Source: Jimgerdemannia flammicorona (taxonomy: Eukaryota > Mucoromycota > Endogonomycetes > Endogonales > Endogonaceae). From it: DNA of 45,512 nucleotides. The notes below the pieces were generated by a model, which was given only the letters and a program-made list of their open reading frames with translations, did no database searches and was not told the origin of the DNA. The stretch spans positions 1 to 45,512 of the forward strand of contig RBNI01000065.1 of NCBI GenBank assembly GCA_003990745.1, given 5' to 3'. Position 1 is the first letter of the stretch, and each line of letters starts with the position of its first letter. This document shows, in pieces, positions 1-10,859 of this stretch. A program made the translations under genes and the position numbers.

Positions 1-1029
1 TTCTTTGGTGCTGATCCCTGAGGCGGAGTATGGTTCCTTAAATAACATGGTCTTCATTTTGGCTCGGATCATCTTGTCTTCTTTTGGGATGATCACCTAA
101 TGGGTCAGGCTGTCTATTTGATTGTCACACCATTATGTCATCTGATCTTAGCAGTCACCGGCACTCTGTTGTCAATTGCGTACGTCATAATAGAGATTGC
201 CTGCTACTCAAAAAGGAAACTACTAAATTGTCAGATTGTCCTACATAAGGAATCCATCACACTATATAAAGAGATTATCATACAGAAATTATATAAAGAA
301 ACTCATTATACTATATAAAACCATTATACAAAATTACTGCTATGCTCAAAAACTTATCTCAATAAGGAAATTGCTCACAGATATCCAGTTTTGACTATTA
401 TACTACTAAATATCAAGGATCTTAGGAATCTTAGAACATTTTATTGCTTTTTGACAAAGTAACTAAGGGCTCAAGCCAAACTATATCAATCTTCAACCTT
501 GTAATTTATCTCTATTGAGCCAGGCATATTACATTTGGAGGCTCAACTAGGAATAGATTTCAAAATCAATATGACTTTTTAGCTCACAAGAACCCACAGT
601 CAAACTGGATACATTTGATATAACACTAATCTCTGCTACTATAGAAGAACCAGTCATTACCAGTATTTGGATAGGAAAAGAAGTAATCACTTTAAGACTT
701 GTCAACTACTTAGTATTGGAGAGATCCTAACCAAAAGCCAGTATAGTATAGAATCCTCAGACAGTACCAACAGACTTATTACAGGATCAACCAGATCAAC
801 CAAATTATATAGGCAGTTCTACCAGAGTTTTTGATGAGCTTGTATAATAATTTAAAGACCTTATTGCATGAGCCTGAGTTTCTGCAGAAGACCCACCAAT
901 TTCACCTATTAATTCTCTACCACCAGCTGCCACAGAACAGGAAGACTAAGAAATAGCTCTATCAAGAATATCTAGACCTATTCCATCTTATCCAAGATCT
1001 CCAATACTATTCTCAAGATATCCAAGCAT
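1..1029. other. No recognisable gene; decayed repeat sequence
   Basis: AT-rich sequence with no frame I can match to a protein. A few CpGs occur in the first 190 bases and then they vanish. It leads into the gag relic that follows, so it may be that element's LTR or leader, but no LTR edge is visible. The 72-codon frame near the start has no recognisable features. Confidence 0.4.
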
Positions 1030-3010
1030 CCTACTTCAGTAACAATTCAGAGAGTGAATCAGAATCAGAATCAGAATCAGAATCAGTATCAGAATCAAAA
1101 CCAGAATTAGAAGACAGTGATGACAAAATAGCCACCCTATTGCCAACCTTTACAAAATACCCAGATGAAGACCTAAGAGAATTCCTTGATGAAATTGAAG
1201 GAATTGCAGCCCTGAAGAACCTTTCTCATAAAAGAAAAGCTGCTATCTACAAGACCCAACTCAGAGAACTAGCTAAAGGAATTTTCACCTAAGCTATGAA
1301 TGACATAAACTCAGATCTTGGAGCTACCATCTATATAGCACCAACCTGGCTAGCAGAGTATCAAGCTATGACCCACTAGCTCATTAAGAAGTATGCAGAA
1401 AGTGAGACCTGCTATAAGGCCCAAGAATTTATCATAAGAATGAAGATGAATATTGAAGAATTGCTCAGAGTTTTCTTTATAAGAATCCAGAAGAGAATGC
1501 ATACAGCTGGGTTCAATACTACCAACCAAGACATCATAGGTCTAATGATCTTCATGAATATGATTCTACCAAATATTGCTCAGCATATCTACACTCTAGG
1601 TATCAGAAGGCCCAAGGAACAAGTAGATATAGCCCAAGGATTTTTTGATATCAGATAAGGAACTACCTGAAGTGACTATGATAAGAAGGATAACAAAGAA
1701 GATATCCTGGTCAAAGCTCTATAAGAACTCCTTTAAGGACAGGAGAGATCTGAAGAAAGAAGGTCAGCCAAAGAAGAAAAGAAAAACAGAAGTGAAATTC
1801 AAGACCTCAGTTCCAAGTTGGACTAATTGGTTAGACAGATTGAAAAACTTACTATATGCAAAAATCAGAGTTATCAATAAGACAACAGAAGATATTCACT
1901 ACAGAGAAACCAAGGTTATCCACCTAGAGATAACAGGAGTTATCCATAAGAAGAAAGAAGATATTCAGTCTAGGATAGAGCCTAAGTCCAATATATACTT
2001 TCACTATGGACAATTCAGACACTATGCAACTGAATGTGATAATAAAAGAAGTGACCAAAGAGACTCAGAACTTCTAAACCAAAGGAATGAAACCTAGTAT
2101 AAGAAGACTGAGATCCATCCTGTCAAAGATTTTGAGAAAGAAAGCAACAGTGAAGACTATAGTGACCTAGACTTGTACCCAGCCAAAGTCATTACCCAAA
2201 AGACAGTTTATCTAGCAGAGAAAAGAAAGAGATCTGTAGGAAGGTCATCCAGGAATACCAGCAGAAGAATCCAAGAGAAAGATGAAGAACATGAAGAGGA
2301 GTAAGTAGAAATATCTCTCTAGTCTCTCTCATCTTTTGTCTCTGAAACAAATGAGCTACCTCTAGAGAATGAAGAAATGGAGCAAGAAGAATGGGAATCT
2401 GCTGCCCTAAAGTTCAAAAAGAAGTATACTCTGAAGACCATACCCAGAGACATCTATAATGAAGTCTGGTAAAAGATTCAAGAAGCCAAGATGGAAGTTC
2501 CTCTCCTGCAGTTTCTGCAACTGATACTAGCTGGAGTCTGAAACAATTTGCTAAGGACTACCAGATCTAGCACTGGCCAAGTTCTAATCCCACAGCAAGA
2601 TCCAGCTCCCACCCCTATCCAAGCTGCAGAGAGATATGTCAGCACCTACCTATATGGAGATATTGGAGAACAAAAGGCAAAATCCTTATAGATATAGGAG
2701 TAGTTGTCTGTGTTATTGCCAAATGATTCCTGGATACCCTCCAATGGCCCATTGATGGACCATCCAATCTCAGTATCATAGTAGCAGATGGAGCCTGAAC
2801 TCAACCCCTTGGAGAAGTATAAAACATTACTATCTCTCTTGGACACATTCAGTTCTCTATCTCAAAAGCTGTTATTACTGAAGCTATCACCTATGACATA
2901 ATCCTTGGCACCAACTGGATGAAGGAAATGAATACAGTTATTGATATCAGTCAACAAGTTCTCAAGTTTGACTACTGAGGCAAGAAGTACAGAGTTAAGG
3001 TAACTAGCTA
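1030..3010 (+). pseudogene. Decayed Ty3/gypsy gag-protease (element G2)
   Basis: Reading the plus strand across frames gives the order of a gypsy Gag-Pro region. A Ser/Glu-rich acidic stretch (about 1040-1130) leads into a Gag core (1140-1658) containing DEDLREFLDEIEGIAAL. A Lys/Arg-rich segment (1690-1985) follows, then a CCHC zinc knuckle (1996-2037), an acidic linker (2100-2400) and an aspartic protease (about 2670-2960, with YDIILGTNWM). It is dead: many stops, a frame change near 1650, the first two knuckle cysteines read as Tyr, and the catalytic Asp-Thr-Gly reads Asp-Ile-Gly (2691-2699). All three substitutions are G:C to A:T transitions. Gag would coat the RNA in the particle and the protease would mature the polyprotein. 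It is only distantly related to the gypsy element at 10618-19330. No RT follows; the element seems cut off near 3475. Confidence 0.7.
1996..2037 (+). other. Ruined CCHC zinc knuckle of G2 Gag
   Basis: The spacing is that of C-x2-C-x4-H-x4-C, but residues 1 and 2 of the motif are Tyr (TAC, TAT instead of TGC/TGT); His and the last Cys remain. Nucleic-acid binding through zinc would be lost. Confidence 0.65.
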
Positions 3011-3017
3011 TAAGTAA

Positions 3018-3475
3018 TTAAAAAAGAAGAAGAAGGTCACTATGCAGGAAGAATATGCCCATAGTAAAGAGTCTACTATAGAAGAGAAAGAAGAATCTGA
3101 AGATGGAAATGATCTCAGACTTAATCCCCAAATCAATATAGTAGATAACAGACCAGAAGACAATATATATATGGATCAGAAATACTATCTCTATTACTAT
3201 TGAAGCCATTGTAGAAGAAATTAAAGAATGCCCCATCTGTCTCAAAAGACACAAGTGTCCTGAGCACTCCTTCAAGATCATTGGAATAAGGAATTCACCT
3301 GGCATAGCCTGCTCTGAGTATAGAAGAAAGAAGAAGAAATATAGACATATTTCAGAGATACCTATAGCCAAAGCTACAGAAGTGTAAGCAATCTAAGATC
3401 AAGAATTATCCAATGAAGAAAAATCTCCTGAACAGAAGGTTATATGTTTGTCTTGATCATTCAAGTATGAATCTG
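3018..3475 (+). pseudogene. 3' remainder of G2 with a Cys/His-rich stretch
   Basis: After the protease the plus strand reads a Lys/Glu-rich stretch (about 3020-3180). Near 3225-3265 a short segment with CPICLKRHKCPEH follows, which could bind zinc. It is interrupted by stops and ends where the strand of the homology switches at about 3478. Expected RT motifs are absent, so the element is 3'-truncated. Function unknown. Confidence 0.4.
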
Positions 3476-3479
3476 ATGG

Positions 3480-5330
3480 TAGAAGCTTTTTGGGATTTTA
3501 TTAGTAGCTTGACTCATATAGGTTAAAGCTTCTTATACTTCCTATTAATACTCAAGTCTATTGAACTGAGTGTAGAGCCAAGCCTTATAAATATTATATC
3601 TATCCATATAGTCTCCATTTACTCAAAGATTGTTAGCTTATTCTATTCTATAGATATCTTCTCCAATTTGCTTTGTTTAGTTATACTTCTATAGAGCAGG
3701 ATCTCTCAGAAGTAATTCTATGATTCTGAGCTTTCTCTGGACATCTCACTGCTTAGCTGCTACTTATACTTCAATTTCTCTAAGGAATTCCTTAATATCT
3801 TCACTGTCTGTACTATGGAATTTCTAAAAATAGCTTATATCTGGTTCAAATTTGCTATCTGAGTTTAGTTCTGGAGTAGAGTTTCTTAATGATCCTTGAG
3901 ATAGAGATAGTAGAGGTACTTGATGAGCTAGTGGTACTGGCAAAAAGTAGTATCTTAGTGAGAATATAGGGAGTCTGATCCTTTTAATTAAAGCTAAAAT
4001 AGAGGTTCATAATAGTAATAGTTCTCTAACTAAGTAATAGTGATTACTAAATACTGAGGTACTGAGAGGACTAGAGCTTTTTATCTTTTAAGGATAGTAT
4101 TAGAGTATAAAGGACCAAGGTACTGAGGTTCTGGCAATTAAAATAGAACTGATGTAGCTAATGTTTAGTTTGTCTGCCCCTTGCTGTTAAGAAGTAGTAG
4201 AGTTCTATTCATCTTATCAAGGGTCTATATTACTATCTGAATAGTAATAAAGGTTAAATATGTCCCTTAGATAGTCTGATTGAATTTTCCAATTATCATC
4301 TTTCTCTTATTCTAGAAGGTAAGAATGGTAGTCTTCTTCTCCTTCAGATGTTTCAAAATATACTTGATCTAGTAGTATGGCTCAGATGATGACAGTAGTA
4401 ATGTAGTTACTTCTGCCTAAATCTCTTCTATAGATTAGTGTCTGATATTTTTTAGAAAAATCTTCTTCTTATTCTGAGTCTTAGATCTAGATAGACTCAA
4501 GTTATCCTCTGAGTTATCTTCTTTCTCTTGAGATTAAACTGTAATCTGAATCATTTCTTTCTTTTGACTTAGTTTCTTAACTATTAGTTCTGAATAGAGT
4601 GAGAGCTATCTTGACAATAGTGTGAGCTTCTCTTCCTAAAGTAGGCTGTTGTTGGCTCTGGTCTTATTGCTGGCTAGTTTCTCCTAAATTCTCTACTATA
4701 AATAGCTGCTGAGTTTTTGAGCCAAATGGTCAAGTCTTTAGGAAAATTTTTCAGTTAAGTCTCTAAAATATAGTATGTGATTTGTATGTCTAATTTACTA
4801 ATATGCATAGCTCAATATGCTACTGATTATTTATATAATATTTATCTCTTTATCTACTAATAATATTCTGGCTTAATATTCACTTTAACTGTTGTTCAAT
4901 TTGTTTATATTTGTATATCTCAAGTTATTGGTCATATGACTGATCATTTGTATATCAAATAAGCACTTATTTATATTATATATTGTTCTTAAGTTTTCTG
5001 GTGAGTTTGCAATTCTCATATTATCCTTGAGTTTTCTGGTAGTATTCTGATATTTCCTAGGTTTTGTATTCTAATAGTAGTCATTTCCTTATCTGACTGT
5101 GACAGTATTTTCTTACTTGATAGGTTTCATTACTGGTAGTGGTTTTCCAGATAGTTTCAAGTAATAAGAGTGATTTATCTTCTCAATCTCTGAACTTTGT
5201 GCTCCAGGTAGATATATTGATCTCTAGAATCATTTATTCTTTGTACCTTAAAGAAGTGGTCTTGATCTTGTATCTGAGTTTTATGATGATTTTCATAATA
5301 GTATTTATAAGAGTAAATTCCTTCAGCTTA
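3480..5330 (-). pseudogene. Decayed gypsy gag-like fragments, inverted relative to G2
   Basis: On the minus strand the segment 3880-3480 reads a Gag-like core (DSEDIKEFLREIE and on), resembling DEDLREFLDEIE of the plus-strand relic. Further upstream on the same strand lie a possible zinc-knuckle remnant (about 4760) and Ser/Glu-rich acidic frames (about 4620-4280), the order expected of the end of a second Gag. This suggests pieces of two minus-strand elements or a rearranged one. Stops interrupt every frame. The meeting point with G2 near 3478 is a junction of two truncated, convergent elements. Confidence 0.45.
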
Positions 5331-5773
5331 TAATAACTCTTATTTTTAGCTTATAATAACTCTTATTTCTATTCCTCTCTTATCCTTTAGATACTGAGGG
5401 AAATAAGGTATTACTTAGGGACTTAGTACACAATGTATACCAAGAAGCCTTTAGTATGAGAAAGTGCTCACTTAAAAGTAGTTATAGTAGCAGTATCCTT
5501 CTTATCAATCTTGGTTGTAAGGGACTTGTTCTTTACTGTGCACAGACTGAATTTGCCTTGGAATTCAGGTTCAATGGGTTTACTTAAGTCTTTGTGATTT
5601 ATATATCAGTCTCAGTTCTGGCAGAAGTTAGCTAGGCTTCTGGAGTTTAGTCAAAAACACTAGAGTCACTTAGGTATTATTACTAAGACTCAGGAGAAAT
5701 GTATGTGTGTGGGGGGAACTTGATTCTTATATCAAGGACTGAACTAAAACTACTTTATTTTGGATGGAAACTG

Positions 5774-5788
5774 GGGGGTATTTATATA
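5774..5788 (-). promoter_or_regulatory. LTR-type TATA box remnant (minus strand)
   Basis: On the minus strand it reads tatataaatacccc, followed about 20 bases on by aataaagt. The gypsy LTRs at 11893, 19092 and 45488 have the same arrangement (tataaatacccc, then aataaagt). It is probably a remnant of another LTR of this superfamily. Confidence 0.4.
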
Positions 5789-5937
5789 AGTTGGTCTGCA
5801 ATTTCTGACTAAGTATAAGTGATTAATTTGGTAATTATGGTGAGGTTTGTGATCTCAACCTTTGTCAGGTGGTTTGGGATCAAAAACACTTTGTGATCAG
5901 GACCTCTATTGCTAGGCAATGATCAGCATTGCTACAG

Positions 5938-6080
5938 CGCTGGTTGCTGTGGCGCCGATTACTGGGGATAAGCTGGATATCGTTTATTCGCGTCGTTCGC
6001 ATTGTTCGCATCGTTCGTTACGTTCGTCGTATGTCGCGCTCGATCGTGACGTCATCGCCGGGTCACGTGATCGCGTCTCG
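5938..6080. other. CpG-rich islet in a CpG-depleted background
   Basis: About 25 CpG dinucleotides lie within 143 bp, while by eye I find essentially none between about 190 and 5930 or between 6085 and 9290. Inside are a 9-bp tandem motif (gttcgcatt, gttcgcatc, gttcgttac, gttcgtcg at 5995-6029), a perfect CRE palindrome TGACGTCA (6047-6054) and an E-box in GTCACGTG (6062-6069). Overlapping short frames here have no protein features. It could be a recent insertion, an unmethylated promoter-like element, or a preserved LTR segment. Confidence 0.75.
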
Positions 6081-6139
6081 TTCTATTACACAGCTCTTGG
6101 AGTCTTTTTTCCAAAGTTCTTACACTCAACTTCCTTTAT

Positions 6140-7460
6140 CTTTCAGAACTAATTGACTGAGGTTTATTCACTACAGATCAGGGGTATTTATATAATTTTC
6201 AGACTATGTATAAGGCTAGGTAATTGGTTATAACTCATAATTACTAGGAGATACTATTTAGTACACTTTTGAAATTCAGGTGACTAACTAACTGGATAAG
6301 GCTAATTTTATATTTATGATGAATTTAGCTAGTTAATATGCAGTCACTATTTGTACAAATAACTAACTTACTCAATTTGGCTAATAGAGTCATCCTCATA
6401 TATCTTAAAATTTCATATAACTGAGATTATATCATCCTTATCCTTTTTCTTATTTTTTTCAAGAAGTCTGGCCAAATCATTTTCTGCATCTCCCACAATT
6501 ATACTGAGGTCAGTAGTGGGCTCTGGGAGTGAGAAAAGGAAGTTATTAATGTCATCTTTCAATAAAATAAGTAGATTACCATTATTCTCCAAGTTGTCTA
6601 AAGGGATGATATCATCAAAGAATATAAGATCATTTTGCTCTTAAGGTCTCTAATCAATAGTGAGGTCATCCACAAAGTAGGGAATATCTGTGGAATTCTG
6701 AAGATAGTAGACTCTCAAGAGAGGGCCTTAAAATAGTACAATCAGACCATAAATAAATTGATCTAGATTATTCTCTAGGATAGAGTTCCAAAGATCTTAA
6801 ACCTTATTACTTTTAACTATAATAGTAGATTGGGTCTCTTCTGTAACCATTTCTTCAAAATAGTCTATATAGTAGCTTATCAGTTTTTAGATATCAGAGA
6901 CTTTGACATATTCTAAATTAGGAATAGCTCAGGATATATGCCTGAAGAATTGATGGACTTTTTTGGCTAATTTCTATTTATGCTCATCTATACATATAGT
7001 GTCTGCAATTTCTTAAGAGCTGGCTTGAGTAAATTCTTAGTAGAGATAATGTCCCATCTTATATTCTTGTCATATCCAAAGATACTTAGTAGCAGTAGTA
7101 ATTCTTGTCTCTATTTCTTAGTAGTTGAGAGTATAGTAATAGAGGTCTCTTATATAGAGATTCAGACTAGGAGTCCTTCTTATATATAATCTCATTATCC
7201 TCTTAATATCAGTAAATATCTATTCTTGAACTGATGGATCTAAGTGGCTTCTTGATCTTACTACTTAGCAGATAGTAGATATTTTGTTTTATAGTAAGTC
7301 TCTTATTTATGGTTGATATTTGTACTTCTTCTCTTAATACTTCTTTTATATCTTGAGGGTCTTCTCCTTTAGTCCAGAGAGTAGAGTCACCTAACTAATA
7401 CATAGTAGTATATCACTAAGATCATTATGAGTCATTGTAAGTTCAGATGCAAATTATCTT
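6140..7460 (-). mobile_element. Diverged gypsy LTR, minus strand
   Basis: The minus strand carries an ORF homologous to the LTR ORF of the gypsy element, followed downstream by a TATA box with tataaataccccTGA (6181-6195) and gtttattc-type sequence as in those LTRs. The order ORF, then TATA, then aataaa-like signal is that of the 1514-bp LTRs, but the nucleotide sequence is far more diverged and AT-shifted. Outer edges are not resolved. It may be a solo LTR or the 5' LTR of the minus-strand relic at 3480-5330. Confidence 0.6.
6370..7275 (-). pseudogene. Diverged homologue of the LTR-encoded ORF
   Basis: Translation of the minus strand aligns collinearly with the 274-codon LTR ORF. It shows RTPSLNLY, EIETRITTATKYLWI, AKKVHQFFRH, IPNLEYVKVSD, TEETQSTI, DLWNSILENNLDQF, IPYFVDDLTID and then an acidic tail. 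The counterparts in the gypsy LTRs are RTPSIYLG, EMETRITIATEYLQI, AKKIHQIFRH, IPNLEYVRVSD, TEAQSTI, DFWYPILQDNPDQF, VPYFVEENLID and an Asp-rich tail. Many stops (Trp, Arg and Gln positions) and loss of an obvious start show it is dead. Protein-level similarity over about 270 residues between such diverged LTRs argues that the ORF was translated in the common ancestor. Function unknown; no known domain recognised. Confidence 0.7.
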
Positions 7461-7659
7461 ATAATTAAGATAAGTTATAGTTGAGTTATGATTTGCAACT
7501 AGTGACTTATAAAGTCAAGAAGTCTTCTGAATTCTAATATCACTGGTTTCAAAGGTGTTATCAAACTATATTATAATAAAACTATATATTGATAAAATTA
7601 ATATATTACAGATAATTAGAGATGACTATCAGCTCTAAGTTCTGAGTTCTATGAGAAAG

Positions 7660-8125
7660 TACTAAGTTTTAAATATCTGTATAAAGAGATAAATTCCTTC
7701 TTTATATTAGAAATTAGATCAGAGTAGAAAGAAAATAAGCTCACAATTTCTAATAGTAGCTCTCAGTAGGTATTCCTTAATTCTTTTTGAATTAAGTAGC
7801 TCTCAGTAGGTATTCCTCTTAAGTATATCAGACAATTGACTATTGACTATTACTTTTCTTCAGCTTTCAGACTGAGGTTTATTTACTTAAATCTCTAAGA
7901 TATTTATACTTATTGAGGCTATAGCTAAATATAATATACTAGATATATGTATCTATATATAATTATTTTATATATTATATTTTATAACTTCTATATTGGA
8001 AATTCTATTATAAATTCTTTATAATTTCTGTTAGTATTTTTAATAAAAATTTCATTATAATTTCTATTAATATTTCTATTGATAATTTTTAGTAACTTAT
8101 TATTATATAATAAACTATTATATTC
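7660..8125. repeat. AT-rich direct repeat, copy 1
   Basis: It shares long matches with 8440-8795, including agaaaataagctcacaa, gacaattgactattg and ctaaatataatatactagat. An internal ctctcagtaggtattcc is duplicated within this copy. The tttatttac...atatttata stretch resembles LTR promoter ends on the minus strand. It is probably a pair of LTR remnants about 780 bp apart. Confidence 0.55.
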
Positions 8126-8439
8126 TTTCCTTTTTTATTAAGTATGATAAATTTCTTGAATACTTTTTATATAGTTTTATTATTGAGTTTATCAAATTTT
8201 TCTTAGCTAATATTTACTTATTCATAATTCTATTAGTTTCTTTAGCTTAGTTCTGAAAGATAGCTAAGATGAAGATATTCTTTAATTATTACTAATAGTA
8301 TTGATATATTGATTGAGTTTTCTATAGAGTTGTTTGTATTATAGTAGACTTCTTGAGAAAAGATTACTTATATATAAGAGTAACTTCTACTTCTATCAAA
8401 TTATAATAGACTTTTTGAGAGAGAGAATAGCAAAGCTTC

Positions 8440-8795
8440 AGACTTAGTTAGATAAGTATATATATTAAAATATAGTGAACTTCTTTATATCAAAAAATAG
8501 ACTAAAGTAGAAAGAAAATAAGCTCACAACTTCTAGCAGTAGCTCTTAGCAGATGTTCCTTTTAAGTATACTAGACAATTGACTATTGCTTTTTTTTCAG
8601 CTTTTAGATTAAAGTTTATTTACTCAAATCTCTGAGATATTTATATAGATTAAGACTATGACTAAATATAATATACTAGATATATCTATATATTATTATA
8701 TATATTATATATAGTATCTTATAACTACTATATTGAAAATTCTATTATAATTTTTAGTAGCTTGTTATTATATAATAAATATATTATATATAATT
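8440..8795. repeat. AT-rich direct repeat, copy 2
   Basis: Second copy of the repeat at 7660-8125, in the same orientation, with scattered substitutions and a shorter AT tract at its end. No gene lies between the two copies. Confidence 0.55.
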
Positions 8796-8807
8796 ATTAT
8801 ATATATC

Positions 8808-8957
8808 TAGTGCTCTGAATAGATACAATTTATCTGGATGAGATTTGAATTAGATTCATCATATGATAGATTCAAATCAACTCAGATTAATCCAGATTGA
8901 TCTAGATTGATCCATTTAGATTGATCTATCCAGATTGATCTATCTAGATTGATCACA
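8808..8957 (+). repeat. hAT-like terminus with sub-terminal satellite
   Basis: It starts TAGTGCTCTGAAT and continues into tandem units of the form ccagattgatctatctag (8890-8950). The beginning of hAT-2 at 26127 (TTGTGCTCCAAAT followed by caattt and 12-14-bp satellite units) has the same architecture and similar bases. The hAT-1 end at 20553 also starts TAGTGCCCTG. I read it as a left end of a hAT-type element, possibly that of element X. Confidence 0.45.
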
Positions 8958-9296
8958 CAAAATCTTTAGTGATATTATCCTTTCTTTTATTCATTTTCAC
9001 TCTATTTTTTTTTTCTACCATACTTTGGTGATATTACCCTTTCTTTTGTTTCTTCTCTTCTTTTATTCTTTCTTTATTCTTTTTCTTTATTTTTTTTCTT
9101 TCCTGCTGCATCATGAGCAAACAAAACAGTAGCTCTTAATCATACATTAGTCAGTCTACTTATTTTTTTACCCTGCAATAATCATCAAAAGAGGGAGTAT
9201 TTGAGATAGAAATATACTCTCTGTTGACAATGTTAGATTTTTTCTCATATGGGCAGTACATAAGCTACTCATCAAGAGTAGTAGTAGTGGTAATAG
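8958..9296 (+). mobile_element. Element X copy 1, 5' segment
   Basis: A pyrimidine-rich tract with two variants of tttggtgatatcaccctttc is followed by gagggagtat and a segment ending in a GTA/GTG-rich simple repeat. The same sequence is present, inverted, at 44206-43880 (X copy 2). The nucleotides resume at 10523 after an insertion. No coding frame is recognised here. Confidence 0.65.
9284..9296 (+). repeat. Target-site duplication, left (13 bp)
   Basis: gtagtggtaatag is repeated exactly at 10510-10522, directly after the poly(A) tail of the inserted sequence. Confidence 0.85.
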
Positions 9297-10509
9297 TCGT
9301 CTCCTTTCTCCACTACCTTACCGGTCACAAGGTTTGGTAGGTAATCTTCTGAGTCCCCTTTTCTCTATTATTACCCCCTCTACCTCAGGTTGGTTTGCTG
9401 TACCTGCATGGGCATAGTGGGAGGAGGGCAATGGTGATGAGTTGCCCCTTTATCAGTGTCAGATCGGTATCTTCTCCACTTTTTCACGGTTTCTGGTGTC
9501 TTCGGCTGTGTCTGGAGAGTATCCATTTTGGTGCGGTACCTTCTTCCTTTTGCCATCACCAACAAGGTGTTGTCTCAGTGTATCTTGGGCTATGTAGGGA
9601 GTCAGCCAACCTTGGGCATCAAGTGCTCAGTGTAGGTTACCTGCAGGTCCTCAGTGCCTGTGGTGGGGCTCTCTGGCTTTGGCGAGCTTCCTGGCGAGTA
9701 CAGTTCTGGCATAGGTGACTGCTTTTTGGGTGATGTTGGGATGGGAGGGGAGATGGCTGTCACAGATAGGAGGAAGGGCAATTATGGTGAACCAGTGAGG
9801 TGCCAGGCTGGGGGCAGTCATTAGGACTGGGGCAGATAATATTTCAGTGGGGCCTTTCAATTGGCTGATAGGGGGTGGGGTGGTGTAGGGGCTGGCATCC
9901 TGGCTGTACCCAACTAGAACCGGGAGCTGACACGGTAATGCAATTGAGGCCCGCAGGCTTGAGGAGTGGGACCTTCCTCATTTGGCAGTACTCGACTGGA
10001 ATCAAGAGCTGACATGGCAATGTGATCAAGGCCTGCAGGCTCAGAGAGTGGGAGTGGGGTCTTTTCAGGCCCTAGCCCATATGTAAGTCCTTTGAGGAAG
10101 GTGCTGTATATAAGTCCTTTACTCACCCACTTTGAATCTACTTTGCTCTCTATTGGTTGGTTGGGGGGTTTTTTATTTGCCTCAGGCTTTCCTTTGGGAT
10201 TTGGGGGGCTATTCTTTATTCAGTTCCGGTGCTGCTAGATCCGACACGTAGGTGTGCTCTCATGTGTAAATGATGATCCAGCCCTGGTGAGCAGACAAGT
10301 CTAGTCTATGTCATGGGGGTCAACTTAGCTAGTGTTCGACAGGCATAGCTGGAGCGGTAGAACTACTGGACAATTTAGTAGTCTAGGTTAATGGGGGGAT
10401 ATTGTTCGGTGGGTGGTGGGGGAGGGTTTTGGCCTATATAGTCTAGGTTTCCTTCCAATAAAATTCTGTGGGACTATGAGTCCATTAAAAAAAAAAAAAA
10501 AAAAAAAAA
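9297..10509 (+). mobile_element. Young poly(A) retroposon insertion (1213 bp)
   Basis: It is bounded by a 13-bp target duplication and ends in a run of 23 A (10487-10509) preceded by an aataaa signal (10458). It is richer in GC than its surroundings and retains many CpGs, so it is recent. An internal tandem duplication of roughly 80 bp (about 9900-9970 and 9980-10055, sharing gagctgaca.ggcaatg and ctgcaggct) is visible. No RT or other known protein is found; the frames of about 60-107 codons on both strands show no domain. It could be a SINE, a 5'-truncated LINE consisting of 3' UTR, or a retrocopy of a host transcript. The tail and duplication are characteristic of target-primed reverse transcription. 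Confidence 0.75.
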
Positions 10510-10522
10510 GTAGTGGTAATAG

Positions 10523-10617
10523 TGATAGTAATAATAGAGATGAGGGAGAATTCCAGCAACAACTCATGATAGTCCTTCAGACCTCAGAATTTACAGACCT
10601 CACAGCTATGTATACAG
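10523..10617 (+). mobile_element. Element X copy 1, middle segment
   Basis: It continues X after the poly(A) insertion (gatgagggagaattc, ccttcagacctcagaatt, acctcacagctat). It is interrupted at 10618 by the gypsy 5' LTR and resumes at 19331. The uninterrupted counterpart is at 43825-43730 on the minus strand. Confidence 0.75.
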
Positions 10618-10859
10618 TGTAATAGTGATCCCAGAATGATGACATCAGCACAGGAGACAGCCTTTCCTTGTAAGCTACCAGATCGGAGCACAAGAAGATT
10701 ATACAGTATACGAGATGAGCAATGATGACCAACTGTGAGTCATTGTGACCACAGTACAAGCATCCTGAAGAATATAAAAGAAGGATCAAGGAACTGCAGT
10801 AGCAGCAACCAACAAGAACCACCAATCCCAAAATAGCTCAAAGACTTACTACAAACAAA

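Noticed and set aside
5919..6156. Two overlapping frames of 75-77 codons across the CpG islet
   Set aside because: They are open because the DNA is CpG-rich and stop-poor. Arg/Val/Ser repeats come from the 9-bp tandem motif; no protein features.
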